The translations under genes and the position numbers were made by a program. Source: Nematopogon swammerdamellus (taxonomy: Eukaryota > Arthropoda > Insecta > Lepidoptera > Adelidae). Taken from it: a stretch of DNA of 64,000 nucleotides. Every line of letters begins with the position of its first letter. The first letter of the stretch is position 1. Under the pieces are notes generated by a model, which did not search any database, was not told where the DNA came from, and saw nothing but the letters and a program-made list of their open reading frames with translations. Positions 1 through 10,560 of this stretch are shown here, one piece after another. The stretch is from positions 4,205,754 to 4,269,753 of the forward strand of contig OX336343.1 in the NCBI GenBank assembly GCA_946902875.1, written 5' to 3'.

Positions 1-213
1 ATGATTTCGGTTACGCGGTATATCACAAAGCGACTTACATTCGTCGACGTTTCGTCCCTCGCTCTGGGGACATCATCAGGACTCGCGGAACTGCGACGAA
101 TTGGAAGTGTCGGGTGTCCTCCAGGTCGTCAGTTCCGCGAGTCCTAATGATGACCCCAGAGCGAGAGACGAAACGTTGACGAATGTAAGTCGCTTTGTAA
201 TATACCGCGTAAA
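1..213. repeat. foldback hairpin, about 85-bp arms
   Basis: The arm at about 11-98 is the near-perfect reverse complement of the arm at about 125-212. Both outer ends carry TTACGCGG / CCGCGTAA, and the loop is about 27 bp. Similarity continues weakly to position 1, so the element may extend past the window edge. No coding capacity is visible; it is probably a short non-autonomous foldback element. Confidence 0.75.
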
Positions 214-1190
214 CGAAAACAATAAACTAATTATTAATTTCTGGTTTGATTCCGATCCTATGTTCGTGGATAAAGTACTTTGGTCAAGGATTTCTAGAAC
301 GAAGTTCGCTAAACGTTACGGGCAAATTTTAAAGCGGTAAAAGCCTAAACGAACATACATAAATTAATGGGTAACATGTTAAGAATGCTACGACGATAAC
401 CTCTTCAAACTACCGAACCACTCGGTCGACGTTGAAAGTGATGTCGTCGAAAGGAATTCCTAAACATCTCGTGCCTCAAGCGATTGCTCAGATTAAAATA
501 GATCTACAGGCACGATTCTAGGAAGCGTTCGGATCACGTTCCCATTTATCGAGATGCTACAATTTACGTTCAAGCGTTTTTCTGAGACGACAATTACGCG
601 CTCGTTGCTCTTCTTACTGCTACGCCTTCTTAGGAAACAGTTCTACTTGCAATCACCGCTGAGACTTGAAACTCCTGTGGTTTTACCCCCCTTAAGAAAA
701 CACTTATGATAACGACAACTGAAACTCCTGTGGTTTTATCCGTCAGAAGAGGAACTTTAATCAGAGAAATGTGAGGTTTTGCGGAGATTGTCGTGATTAA
801 GTTAAGACAAATGATGTGTCGCTTTGACATTAATGCAACGTTAATGTCGCTCTAGCTGTGATAACGTTGACTTTATAATTGGCAAATGGCTTGTAATCAG
901 CAATGGTAAACGTTCATTTGTTTCCAGTCCTTGTGACATGCTTATTTAATGCAGCACTTGGCGTCTGAAGCAAGACGGAAGTTTGAGACATGATTTCGGA
1001 AGAAAACCTTTCAATGTTTTCTGAAAATTACACAGAAGGCAAATTCCAATGAAGGAAGTGTCTACTGCACCGACCGATGTTTATTTTAGAACAGTGCTAA
1101 TCAAAGATTTTTGTGTCGCGGACCGCAATTTTTTTTTTTACCTAGGAATGGGCTTGGAACCTTGTGGGATATTTAAGCAAGTGTTTAGAG
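214..1190. other. unassigned intergenic or intronic DNA
   Basis: I see no gene, RNA or clear repeat here. A short internal duplication (CTGAAACTCCTGTGGTTTTA-like) occurs at about 668-690 and 718-740. The sequence lies on the 3' side of the third fascin exon, so it is probably intron. Confidence 0.4.
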
Positions 1191-1890
1191 CAGGGGTTTT
1201 CAAACTTTTTTTTTCAGGTACTACTAAAACCATATGATCGGCGGCGTACCATCTTTACCTACAAGAAGCTAATAATAATATTTCTGTTCTCTATCTACAT
1301 TCATAAATTCTCTTTAGAGGTTAGCATCTCACCAAAGTTCAATTAATGATTCTCTTTTCTCAAAGTTCAATTAGTGATATCGGAATCGAATCTAAAAAAT
1401 TATTTCTTATCGAATTTAATTCTGAAAAATCTTGTTTAAAATATTCTTCGGAACTCACAATGAGCATTTGAATTGAAATTATGTTTAAGTTCTTCAACAA
1501 AACTTTCTAAATTAGGTTTATGGCACTTTTTATTGCCGCTTATAAAATTTTGTAGTGTTTCATTTTTTCGCATACCACCTCGAAGCATTCCGCGTTCCAT
1601 TCGTGCCACGCGTACCATAAATTGAGAACCGCTAGTTTCGAGCTTTATTATAATTAAAGAAAAACACACTATCTCATCTCAATCTTTTCTTAATGTTATG
1701 ATATGAACTTAGGTATTCAATTCGCGTAAGAAATCGTTTCAAAATAGGTATCAATTAATGACTGACGAGCACAAGAATGTTTTTATGTCTCCTGCTCTGA
1801 AAAAAATCATCATTTTATAGTTGTCCTTCTACCTACCTTCTTGCTACCGGTCCGCGGACCACCACTGTATAGAACCACTGAGTAGCACTG
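1191..1890. mobile_element. non-autonomous hAT-like element
   Basis: The left end reads CAGGGGTTTTCAAACTTTTT and the right side carries GGTCCGCGGACCACCACTG. Both are typical of hAT terminal sequences (5'-CAGNGGT). The right boundary is uncertain because CACTG occurs at 1863-1867, 1876-1880 and 1886-1890. Ending at 1890 gives a possible 8-bp target duplication GTTTAGAG / TTTTAGAA (6 of 8 match). No transposase is present. Confidence 0.5.
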
Positions 1891-2224
1891 TTTTAGAACA
1901 CCGTAATATGTGGTGGGTATATAACTTCTATATACATACAATTTCATATTAAAAATGTTTTCACTTTGTCATGAATTCATGACTCATGAATTGCTGCATC
2001 TGTCATATCATAACATAAATCAGCACATGCGTGTCTGTCTAGCTAGGCAGTGGCAAGCATTTTTGTAAAGTAGACTAAGTGCATATTGAAAAAAAATCCA
2101 GTGTAGTTTCTTCTTAGTTCTTCGCTGTGATAATCGAACTGGCGGAATGTTACAATGTATATATGATAAATCTGAGCGCAGTGTACTGCCAATAGATGCT
2201 AAATCAACAATAAACAATAAATAA
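1891..2224. other. unassigned AT-rich intron sequence
   Basis: No gene or repeat family is recognised. Position 2225 starts the left copy of the long direct repeat that flanks the SINE. Confidence 0.4.
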
Positions 2225-2272
2225 GTGATCATCGGAGATTTAGCACACACACAGGACACAGAAAGCTAGGTA
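2225..2272 (+). repeat. left copy of long SINE target-site duplication
   Basis: This segment (GTGATCATCGGAGATTTAGC onward, ending AAGCTAGGTA) recurs at 2662-2721. The second copy has a small internal expansion of the GGACACA(GG) part. Together the copies bracket the SINE. At about 48-60 bp this is much longer than usual LINE-mediated duplications. Confidence 0.8.
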
Positions 2273-2661
2273 GCTAGCGGCGGGTGGCTGAGTGGTTTGG
2301 GCATCGGCTTCTCATACGAGAGGTCCGCGGTTCGAATCCGGTCGGCGTGTACCAATGAGTTTTTTTCTGACGAAAAAAATTACGTACATACCTACACCTA
2401 CATTAAAAAAAAAACCTGCTGCTTCACCGTTCGGAACCGGTGTAAAACTGTAGGTCCCTTCCCTTGCCCCTCACCGTACCGGATGTAAGATGGCCGCATA
2501 GCAGCCTCGGTTGTGTTCTCCTCTAGTCCAGTATAGCCAGCAATCCAGGGAAGTCTCCGGTATGGCACCTACCTTCTCGGAGGTGATATTGGCTGGTCGG
2601 AGCATGCGCTTTAGCCCCTCCAACTCAGCCACCCATACCGGATTACAAAAAAAAAAAATTT
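2273..2661 (+). mobile_element. tRNA-derived SINE (family 1), full length
   Basis: The RNA polymerase III A box TGGCTGAGTGG is at 2285-2295 and the B box GGTTCGAATCC at 2329-2339. Both match consensus at tRNA-like spacing. The acceptor and T stems do not pair properly, so this is a SINE head rather than a working tRNA. A unique body follows, then an oligo(A) tail at 2647-2658. Partial copies of the same body tail occur at 13107-13205 and 36950-37085 in the opposite orientation. The element sits 70 bp from the splice donor of the third fascin exon. Confidence 0.8.
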
Positions 2662-2729
2662 GTGATCATCGGAGATTTAGCACACACACAGGCAGGACAC
2701 AGGGACACAGGAAGCTAGGTATAACAGAC

Positions 2730-2877
2730 CTGAGGCCTAGCGGCGAGGTGGACGTGCCAGAACTCAGCGTCTCCCGGCAGCTTGGCGGTGCAGGTCAGCT
2801 TGTCGGAGCTGGAGCCGAGGAAGTAGCCGCGCGTCACGTTGCGCAGAGCCCAGCGGCCGGTGTTGTCCTCCGCCACA
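2730..2877 (-). CDS. sn: fascin, coding exon 3 (partial gene)
   Basis: Fascin bundles parallel actin filaments in filopodia, bristles and similar protrusions; it is built of four beta-trefoil domains and is about 500 residues long. This exon encodes about 50 residues beginning SVAEDNTGRWALRN and ending EFWHVHLAARPQ, with GYFLGSSSDKLTCTAK between. I recognise this as the end of the first beta-trefoil and the linker to the second. The acceptor is ...GTGTGTGCGCAG at 2878-2880. The first base completes the AG|T serine codon from exon 2. The frame is open for 49 codons to CAG, then a GTCTGT donor at 2729, which is non-consensus after GT. The next fascin exon, expected to encode NLRSIGRKR, is not found in 1-2729 and must lie beyond the window. 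A SINE insertion lies immediately downstream in the intron. Confidence 0.92.
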
Positions 2878-3204
2878 CTGCGCACACACAAACCGTTGCT
2901 TATTGCCTGCTTGACACGATGCGAGTTCACGCATGCGAGAAATACTTCTTGAACGCATTCACGCACCGTGTAGGTAGACAGTTCTCGCAAGATAGCATGC
3001 GTGCACGAACGCAGCGTCGTTCGCGCGCGAACGAGTTCATGCATGTTTATTAGTTGGCGTTCGAGAGGAGCGTCTCGCACGAAGTTTGTTGGTGCAAAAA
3101 AGTTTTCTTAGTGGTTTTTAGTTGTTTTCGGCACCATGAAAAAGTGGACTGATGTGCAAATGATTGAGTTATCTTTATATATATACTTATCCATTTCCTT
3201 ATCC

Positions 3205-3460
3205 ACATAGATCTCAGATGACTCCCTTCTTATATTACTAGGTGGTAGGGTTTAACCCGCTCGGGTTGGTACCACCGCACTGAATGAAAGGTCGGTCGAA
3301 ACGGCTCTGTAAATAGTTTGTGTTTTCCGTCCAGTTCAGTGTAGCCGGCACGACCTAAGGGAGGCACTGACGTGGCACCAAGTTCACCCGGTGTTATGGG
3401 CTGACATCACGGATGTTGTAGCTGATGTAGCCAACCGTGTCAGGTTCCATAAAAAAAAAC
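3205..3460 (+). mobile_element. SINE family 2, 5'-truncated copy
   Basis: This copy starts inside the body (CTTATATTACTAGGTGGTAG), runs through the conserved GGTACCACCGCACTGAATGA and CAGTTCAGTGTAGCC segments, and ends GTTCCATAAAAAAAAA. About a dozen copies of the same body lie in this window in both orientations. The poly(A) side defines the 3' end. Confidence 0.85.
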
Positions 3461-3522
3461 CCTCCGTCTCACCAAGACGCTGCTCCGTGTCCATAGAGCA
3501 AAACTACGTATAGTGATAGGTA

Positions 3523-3693
3523 TACAGAGCATGCCTGCAGGCGGACGAAACACCCACCCACGTGCTGCTGGAGTGCGAAGAGGTGGCAGACCTAAGGGCA
3601 AAGGAGCTGGGAGGCCCTACTACACTTCGAGAGGCGTGCCAAGATCCAAAGAGAGTGTGCCGCCACCTGGAAGAACTCGGCTGGTTGGAGTAA
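3523..3693 (+). pseudogene. LINE ORF2 C-terminal fragment (CCHC-like tail)
   Basis: A 56-codon open stretch reads YRACLQADETPTHVLLEC... and ends ...HLEELGWLE followed by TAA. This Cys/His-containing C-terminus ending in LGWLE resembles the tail after the RNase H domain in several insect LINE clades. No reverse transcriptase is attached, so it is a 5'-truncated relic. It lies between two SINE family 2 pieces. Confidence 0.65.
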
Positions 3694-3819
3694 GGCCGTA
3701 GGACGCGCAGAAGGCCTGCAATGGAGCGGGCTTAAGCGCGGAGAACGAGTCCGAACAACAACCGTTGTTTATCAGATCGGCCTCGAACATCGCTCAAGCG
3801 AGTCGAACGTTTGAGTGGG

Positions 3820-4045
3820 TTTGATTCAACCGCACTGAATGAAAGTCGGTTGAACCGCCGAAAATAGTTGCGAGCTTCTCGTTCAGTTCAGTTTTGTTTT
3901 TATGGAAACTGACACGGTTGACTACATCACCTACAACATCCGTGACCGTGATGTCAGTCCATAACACCGGGTGAACTAAGTTCCATGTCAGTGCCATGTC
4001 GGCTACACTGAACTGGACGGAAACATGAACTATTTACATAGCCCG
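3820..4045 (-). mobile_element. SINE family 2, rearranged copy
   Basis: Positions 3820-3890 match the SINE body on the plus strand (accGCACTGAATGAAAgtcGGT). Positions 3893-4045 match the SINE 3' part on the minus strand, beginning TTTTTATGGAAACTGACACG. Two oppositely oriented partial copies therefore abut. Confidence 0.7.
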
Positions 4046-4390
4046 CGGTTCCGCTTCACTTCTCTTGTCTTTTTGCACGCAGCTCAGGCCGCCGATGACG
4101 TAGCCATATGATTTATAGCCTACAACCATCTTGGGAAGAAACAGAATGTAACAGTGAAAACCAGTGTAACAGTGAACGGCGGTCGATCGCCGGTCACCCG
4201 TATAAACTTCGCTTTGATTATTAGTAAAGCTGAGTCCCAACAACAACGGTCCATGACCCGTGGTTACACTCACGAGGCATTCTTGTTGGACATACCATAT
4301 CATTACATGGATGGATTGGGTCATCAAACTCCATACATGTACAAATTTCAACTTTTTTCATCCAGTAGATTCGGAGAAAAACTGCAATGT

Positions 4391-4582
4391 GAAATAAAAA
4401 ACTATTTAAAAAAATATAAAAATCGCCTTCAAATATGTATGTAAAAAAAATCGAACCCTAGAGTTGAAGGCGGTCGGTTATTTTTGGTTGCTTTAGCACT
4501 GCCTTCAACTTTAGGGTTCGATTTTATTTTATTTCATACATTTTTGAAGGTTTTGATATTTTTTTAAATAGTTTTTTATTTT
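4391..4582. repeat. long palindrome, about 80-90-bp arms
   Basis: The sequence at 4391-4482 (AAAAACTATTTAAAAAAATA...GTTGAAGGC) is the reverse complement of 4501-4582, leaving a loop of about 18-20 bp. It is followed at 4583-4880 by a body containing ACAGACAGACAGACAAACG and GAGGTACGGAACCCTAAAAA, the usual tail of a dispersed lepidopteran repeat. Together they look like one non-autonomous element with a hairpin head. Confidence 0.7.
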
Positions 4583-4880
4583 ACAGTTTTTTTAGTAATT
4601 TTTTGCTATTAATGTACTCGGCGGATTCCGCCTAGGAAAGCGTTCCTATTCGATCTTGACCAAATTGAAATGGGACCACGCGGGAAGCACCACCTTTCAA
4701 AATTTCAAAATCGGTTCACCCAGTCGAAAGTTCTGAGGTAACAAACTTTTTTGAAGTCGGTTAAAAATAAGCTGTGACATACGAACAGACAGACAGACAA
4801 ACGCAAGAGTGATGATTTTTTTAACCTTTAAGGCTACAGTTTTTTCCTCTTTTGAGGTACGGAACCCTAAAAATTCAAAA
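4583..4880 (+). repeat. dispersed element tail with GACA microsatellite
   Basis: It contains AAAATCGGTTCACCCAGTCG, a (GACA)n-like stretch at 4788-4800, and ends TACGGAACCCTAAAAA. The ending matches the tail family found at 7552, 9215, 22910 and 57105, but the upstream body differs. Confidence 0.6.
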
Positions 4881-5529
4881 GCTGTGTGTCGTCACGCCCA
4901 CTATTACAGTACATTAACGCAGCGATGCCTCTCTGCACGTGACCGTGCCCACGGACGAGGGATGGACGAGGGTTCAAGGATCAAATCAACTGCTCTCAGG
5001 CACGTGATGGGGTCGTGTACCTCCTTTGTGATGCAAACTCGAGGGCCCGAGACACTCTCTCAATCCTTTCCCACTGCATGGGTAGTTATCGCTTGCAACA
5101 ACTCTTCTGGTTTACTGTGTCATCGGTAAAGTATGTAGGTTAGTGGAGATATCCGATACGTGACAATAGACTAGGATTACATGGATCTGGTATCTGTACT
5201 CTGTATAAGTAATCTGATCGCGAGTATTGCGAATTCGTGTGGTAAAGGGACAGATCGTAAAACATACCTATAAACGTTTCCGAAAAACTGACGCCCATCT
5301 ATTCTAAGAATATATTATATTCTGGATAAAATTTACATCACTTTCGATCATACTACTCATCGCCTGCAAGAGATGGCGTGATGTTACAAAAATGGCAAAA
5401 ATCACAGATCATATTAATATCAGCTCACCAGAGTCGATCTCATAGAGACATACAAAATACTGAAGCGAATCTACGACTGCCCATGCTGAGTTGGAAAGAA
5501 TCTTTGTGTTTTCAAACAATCACCTAAGG
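4881..5529. other. unassigned intron DNA
   Basis: I see no supported gene or repeat. An open frame at 4809-5129 has no recognisable domain and runs across repeat tail sequence, so I do not call it. Confidence 0.35.
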
Positions 5530-5699
5530 CGTCAAAACTTGAAACTCAATGTAACAAACATTTCAACCGAAGCAAGAAAGCAATTCTTCAAAGAATCGTG
5601 ACCAGCTGGAAAAAACTTCCCGAGGAAGTTATTGTAGCACCCACCATAAACATGGTCAAAAATAGGCTTGACAAGTATTTAGAAAACGAAAAAAGATAA
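5530..5699 (+). pseudogene. LINE ORF2 C-terminus, frameshifted
   Basis: Two frames carry one conserved tail. RRQNLKLNVTNISTEARKQF is read first. After a small frameshift near 5595 the text continues VTSWKKLPEEVIVAPTINMV and ends ...KNRLDKYLENEKR with TAA at 5697-5699. The pattern 'W..LPEEV..AP..N..KNRLDK' is the usual last segment of many non-LTR retrotransposon polyproteins. It is a dead, 5'-truncated copy. Confidence 0.7.
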
Positions 5700-5799
5700 C
5701 AAATACCAATAGTACGAGATCCGACCGTGTGATTACTGCACCAATATCTGTTTTAATCCAAATAAATGTTTCATATATTTTTGTTATTGCTTCCGAACT

Positions 5800-6490
5800 G
5801 AGTGCCTGTGCTCGAGGTCGAAGCCTCAGACGCAGCTAATTTCACCCACGATTTGGTTCCAGTCCGACTTGAAGGCGGACTAACGTCGCTGACCCGTCGA
5901 TTGTAAGAATAGGGAAAGATATTTCCCGGAAGGTCCGTTCCGCACCTTTGCAGTGCGACACAAGGACGATTTAGAGAATAGTGCAGTTTGAAGAACTCTT
6001 TTGTCGACTACAAAGAGGGGTGTTCTGCAAGAGTAAGGCGGGTTTGGCGAAGGCGAACAGGAAAAGGGATGAGGGAAGCAAGTTTGTCAGAGCAGCGACC
6101 ATAGTAGTACCGATAAAAACGGCTCAATGATCCAACGATGCGTCTATGCTTTAGACGTTGAAGGTCCTTCGTGAGTACTGAGTCGCCAATGAAACGAATA
6201 GCTCGTCGCTGAATAGAAACCAAGGCTGAAAGAGGCTGAAAGAAGGTACTCATGGGAACCCAAAGATGACTACAATATTCCATCACCGGTCTTACTTGCG
6301 CTTTATGAAGTGTAAGCATTTGGACCGGCGTGAAAAATCGCCGACTTCGGTATAAGATCCCTAATTTAAGAGACGCTAGTTTCGCCTTGGACTCTATGAA
6401 TAATCGAAATCCAACGTCCCTGGACACATCCACGCCCATACTATCATCGTTGGGGACTTGGCTGCCCTGAAAGCTAGCTTGGTGAGACAA
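5800..6490 (-). pseudogene. Jockey/I-like LINE ORF2 C-terminal fragment plus 3' UTR
   Basis: The minus-strand open frame at 6008-6490 (160 codons) carries SKAKLASLKLGILYRSRRFF, KAQVRPVMEYCSHLW, IQRRAIRFIGDSVLTKDLQ and SLSRFYRYYYGRCSDKLASL. This thumb and C-terminal region follows the reverse transcriptase in this LINE family. The final part of the tail is cut off near 6008. Positions 5800-5900 hold a 3' UTR segment (GACGCAGCTAATTTCACCC on the plus strand) that recurs at 10645-10710. The same protein family is represented by fragments at 26426-28790, 30960-31893 and 45585-45735. Confidence 0.8.
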
Positions 6491-7303
6491 CTGATCAGCC
6501 TGAATAGAGAAGGCTTGCGTCTTGGCTACGTTGAAGTTGATTAAGTTCTTCTTTTCCTAAGAGGATACTTTTTCGAGAACTATGTCAATCTGAGCAACAG
6601 TTTCGCGTCTCGCATTTGCTGCTGAGGCCTCTCTACCCTTCCAGTCTTTGATGAAAAATTCGTGCACCGTGCTGTCGTCCGCGTTACAATGTATTTCAGT
6701 GAAAGAGTCAATGACAGATAAATGTTAACCGAGATTTAATCGGAGGTGCGCCCTTATTAAAGTTGTTTTGTTCATTTTGTCACATTTCCAACAACTTGTT
6801 CGTTTGCCCATCAGGGTTTCATAAAACGTTTCCCCATTTAAAGTATACTTAATTAAAATGTTGGTTCTCCATTCAGCTTTACTCGAGTTAAAAACAACCC
6901 ACACAGCGCAGTATCTTTCACCGCGCCGAAGGCTTTGACATGTAAATAGCTGTAAATTTGACCGAGAGCGTTTTTATTATGCGAACACGGACGTTGTGTA
7001 CACTGCACACTTAGCCCCCTGGGGGGTTTTCTCTTGTCATCATCACCATCAGTCGTGACGTTGCGTTGTGCAAGGGAGGGTTCGTGTTCGTTCGCACTGT
7101 GTTGTTGACTGTGCAATCGTTCAAAAATGTGTGTATGCGGCGCCGAGCCACCCATAATGTGTCTAACGACGCCCATGGAAATACGGTCGCATGCGGGGAT
7201 AGCGAATTCCGTGCCGGTCTGACAGGTGCCTATTGAAGCCCCTCTTGACATAAGAAATACTTGCATGCATGCATGCATAGTTAAGTATTTAATTAGACTA
7301 TGA
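6491..7303. other. unassigned; no convincing gene
   Basis: A 141-codon open frame on the minus strand (6853-7278) has no domain that I recognise and is rich in repeats such as ATGCATGCATGC at its start. I see no RNA gene or repeat copy in this stretch. Confidence 0.35.
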
Positions 7304-7437
7304 TGGCCGATTTCACCGACTCGGTTATGTCTCGGCTAACAGTTATCTATCAGTTAAACTGACATTTTTCATACAGTTGACAGGAGTTAAGCGGTAGCTG
7401 GCTACATTATTTATAGCTGAAGGTGGGAAATCGGCCC
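7304..7437. mobile_element. short MITE with GGCCGATTTC terminal repeats
   Basis: The left end is GGCCGATTTCACC and the right end is GGTGGGAAATCGGCC. It is a 134-bp element with short, slightly imperfect terminal inverted repeats and no coding capacity. Confidence 0.6.
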
Positions 7438-7551
7438 TCAGTAAGATTTATGAAAAAGTTGTATTAGAAAACCTAACCAACAAATTTAACCTGTTTTAAC
7501 ATTTTCTGTAACAACCATCCAATAGTTTTTTTTCGTGAACCCTTAATAGTA

Positions 7552-7956
7552 TAAAAAAATCGGTCAAGTGCGAGTTATACTCACGCACGGAGGATTTCGT
7601 AGATCTGCTATAATAACATACTGTCAAAATACCATATTCTCTTTGGTCCGTCTGCGATGCAAACTACCTGTAGCGCCATCGGTTATTTAGTAGCGTCAAT
7701 TGTACTAATCGATTCTTAGCACGTTTCTTGTATGGAGACCCTTCTAAATGTTTCTTCTTACTTTTTGCTTTTTTTTATTATTTGTTGGCACATCCGCAAT
7801 AATAGCACATATTCTGTAAAAAGGGTAACGTAAGTATTACGGTTCAAAAGATACAGTACTCGGACGGACGGACGGACGGATGGACGGACGGACAGACAGA
7901 CAAACGGCATAGGCTTAGTAATAAATAGGCTTCCGTACGTATAGGGAACCCTAAAA
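7552..7956 (+). repeat. dispersed repeat C (CGGTCAAGTGCGAG ... GGAACCCTAAAA)
   Basis: It starts TCGGTCAAGTGCGAGTTATA, passes CTTGTATGGAGACCC and TTGTTGGCACATCCGC, then a GACG/GACA microsatellite at 7861-7904, and ends TAGGGAACCCTAAAA. Other copies are at 9215-9627, 12060-12200, 12760-13104, 22910-23298, 30540-30628, 44150-44310 and 57105-57258. The embedded microsatellite is a fixed part of the family. It is probably the 3' region of a LINE or its non-autonomous derivative. Confidence 0.8.
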
Positions 7957-8451
7957 CATTATGGACCACTGAATTAAGGTAAGTACCAGGATAGCATAAT
8001 GAAATAGAAGGTGTCAGACGCAGCAGATAACCTAGCTATAAACTTCGCCCAGCCCTCGCCTCGTGTGAATTGCTTTCCCGCTTGCGATTTCGAGTAGATA
8101 GGGAGGGGCCTTTAATGCCCTCTCCAACAACATTTACTCCTCTCTCCGACGACGTGGCTCGAGGGCGCAAACGTCATTAGCGACGAGGAAGGGCATCCCG
8201 CACTGAATGGGCTCTACATCATGCAGACTACGCCCTATTGCCTCTTCCCATCACTACCCACAGCCTACAGCCCCATGTTGCCCTGGTACTCCGCAGCACC
8301 CTCGCTTAGGGTGAGGAGATTTAAATTGAATGTCGTTGCAGATTTTGGGGCAGAAATGGAATATTCGGTTTGAAGAGACAACAAACAGGAAGCTAGACAT
8401 TTTTAGCACTATTCACAATTTCAACGATAAAATTTTCAGCATATTTTTATA
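7957..8451. other. unassigned
   Basis: The stretch at 8040-8320 is GC-richer than its surroundings but has no open frame with a recognisable domain. It may be an old LINE 5' region; I cannot show it. Confidence 0.3.
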
Positions 8452-8918
8452 CAGGATGTATCAGGATAGGTTTTCGAAACTCCAGGGTTCGAAAGGGGCC
8501 CATATTTGAAGACGAAAAGCTCTGAAACTTTTCCCAGATTCGATCATTTTACAGTACTTTTTGGTGAAAATCTATTCTTCAAGATTCGGTGGATGGTTAA
8601 CTTCCGCGTTTATTAAATAAAAAATAAATTCTAACTCATGAATAAAAATGGGTAGGTTGCATACATAACTAGTACAATTGAACTGCGTGTAGGTAAATTC
8701 CAAACACTGAAAGTTCAATGACCACAAAAGAAAAAGAGGACTGAATTAGTTCACTGCACTCTCCAGTCTCACTGTCCATCGAGTTTTAATTACAATTTCC
8801 AACTTTTGTATGACAAAAAAAATAACGGAATTTCGATTTGAGTGATAAGGATTTTTTTCTTCTAATAATGAGTACTTTCTATTCCTGAAGTTTCTCAAAC
8901 CTATCCTGATACACCCTG
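8452..8918. mobile_element. mariner-like MITE with TA target sites
   Basis: The left end is CAGGATGTATCAGGATAGG and the right end is CCTATCCTGATACACCCTG. TA lies directly outside both ends (8450-8451 and 8919-8920). The element is 467 bp with no transposase. The end sequence CAGGGTG with TA duplication fits Tc1/mariner-type MITEs. Confidence 0.7.
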
Positions 8919-9214
8919 TATATTTAAAGCAAAAAAAAAAACCTTCACACGCAGAAACAATTTGACTCAATAAACTAAAGTGGGGTCACATAACTTCACG
9001 TGTTAAGTGCCTGATTATGAAAGGTCAGTAACGATTGTGTCAAGTTGAATAAAAAAAAATACAACCCCAACGGAAATGCGCTACAAGCCGCTGCTATGCA
9101 AGCATAATTTGTCCAAATCACAATTTGACAAGAAACAATTAAAATTCTAAGCGCGAACCCTTATAAGGGCTCGAGCAGACGATCGATTCTTATCCAACTA
9201 AACTGTTGAGTCGC

Positions 9215-9627
9215 AATAGCAAGTGCGAGTCGAACTCGCGCACCGAGGAGGGTTCCTTATCGCCATGTCATGGTTAGCGCCACTCACGCCATCTATGGCG
9301 TGTTATGAAATGCTTCATATTAGTTAAATGTCATGATTAGTTAAAATGCTTACACTCAATTCGGTAGAAGACGCGCGCGCGCGCATACACTTTTCGGTTT
9401 CTTCTATGGGGGCCCCCGTGAATTTTTTAACTTTTTGTTATTTTTATTATTTGTTGTTATATCGGCCATAATAAACACATATTCTGTGAAAATTTCAACG
9501 GGCTACCTATTACGGTTCAAGAGATACAGCCCTCGGACAGACAGACGGACTGACGGACCAACAGACAGACAGACAGGCGGCGTAGGCTTAGCAATAGGGT
9601 CCCGTATCGGATACGGAACCCTAAAAA
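9215..9627 (+). repeat. dispersed repeat C copy
   Basis: It begins near AAGTGCGAGTCGAACTCGCG, carries (GCGC)n at 9372-9385 and GACAGACAGACAGAC at about 9562-9576, and ends ATACGGAACCCTAAAAAAAA. It is an insertion of the same family as 7552-7956. Confidence 0.8.
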
Positions 9628-9656
9628 AAAACTTCCAAGATACATGCAAAATGACG

Positions 9657-9965
9657 AGGGTGGCTACACGACGCCAACTCAACTGTTCAGTTGGCACCGA
9701 CTCTCCGCGACTCAATTAAAAAGTTGGTGCAACTAAAACAGTTGTGCAACGCATACAGCGGCCAACTCTTAATCGGCCGCCGACTTTTAAGTCAACCACC
9801 AACCTACGCTGCACTATGCAGAGCAAACTACTGAACAATCGTCCGTGTGGCGCAGCACCTCAACGACTAAACAGTTGGGTTGGAGTGGAGAGAAATTGGC
9901 AGTCATGTACAACTCAACTCAACTGTTTAGTTGGTGATACGATCCGTCGTGTAGCCGAGCCCTTA
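9657..9965. mobile_element. MITE with GGCTACACGACG terminal repeats
   Basis: GGCTACACGACG near 9661 is mirrored by CGTCGTGTAGCC near 9944-9955. Inside each end lies a CCAACTcAACTGTTcAGTTGG-type palindrome. It is about 300 bp and non-coding. Confidence 0.65.
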
Positions 9966-10227
9966 CTCGACAGTCCCCTCTGCTCGGCACGGGGCTGAAG
10001 GGTTGACCGAAACAGGTGCGGGTGTTTGGGGTGACATTTAGTTTGTGGGCAAATACTTAGATGTAAAATGCTAGTAGTACATAGCACACAGATATATATA
10101 TTTCCTATGCCAGTAGGTAGGATACCTTTCATTATATTATATCTTTTAATACATATTATTAGATTTTTATTGTATTGTAAAATGTATCTTATGATGAGTC
10201 CTGCCCTGCGTGTACATCACAAATGGT

Positions 10228-10560
10228 TTTTTTTATTATTTTTTTATTTTTTATGGAAACTGGCACGGTTGGCTACATCACCCACAACATCCGTGATGTC
10301 AGCCCATAACACCGGGTGAACTTGGTGCCGCGTCAGCCTTCCCTTCGGTCGTGCCGGCTACACTGAACTGGACGGAAAACACAAACCATTTACATAGCCG
10401 TTTCGACCGACCTTTCATTCAGTGCGGTGGTACCAACGCGGGCGGGTTAAACCCTACCACCTAGTAATATAAGAAGGGGAGTCATATGCCTTAGTCGCCT
10501 TTTATGACATACACGGGGAGAGATGCAGTGGGGCTATTCTTTTAAAGTACCGGCCCCACA
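10228..10560 (-). mobile_element. SINE family 2 copy with longer 5' extension
   Basis: Starting from the poly(T) side (TTTTTTATTTTTTATGGAAA), the full body is present. It extends through AGTCGCCTTTTATGACATAC to GGGGCTATTCTTTTAAAGTA. The 5' extension is also seen at 15930-16060 and 52085-52190, showing that some copies have a different head from the 5S-like one. Confidence 0.8.

Noticed and set aside
2278..2350. Functional tRNA gene
   Set aside because: The A and B boxes are good, but acceptor and T stems do not pair. The sequence continues into a body with a poly(A) tail and flanking duplications, so it is a SINE head.
2511..3053. 180-codon plus-strand frame
   Set aside because: It runs antisense through the fascin exon and across SINE sequence; the minus-strand reading is the real one.
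6853..7278. 141-codon minus-strand frame
   Set aside because: No recognised motif, low-complexity start from ATGC repeats, and mixed composition.
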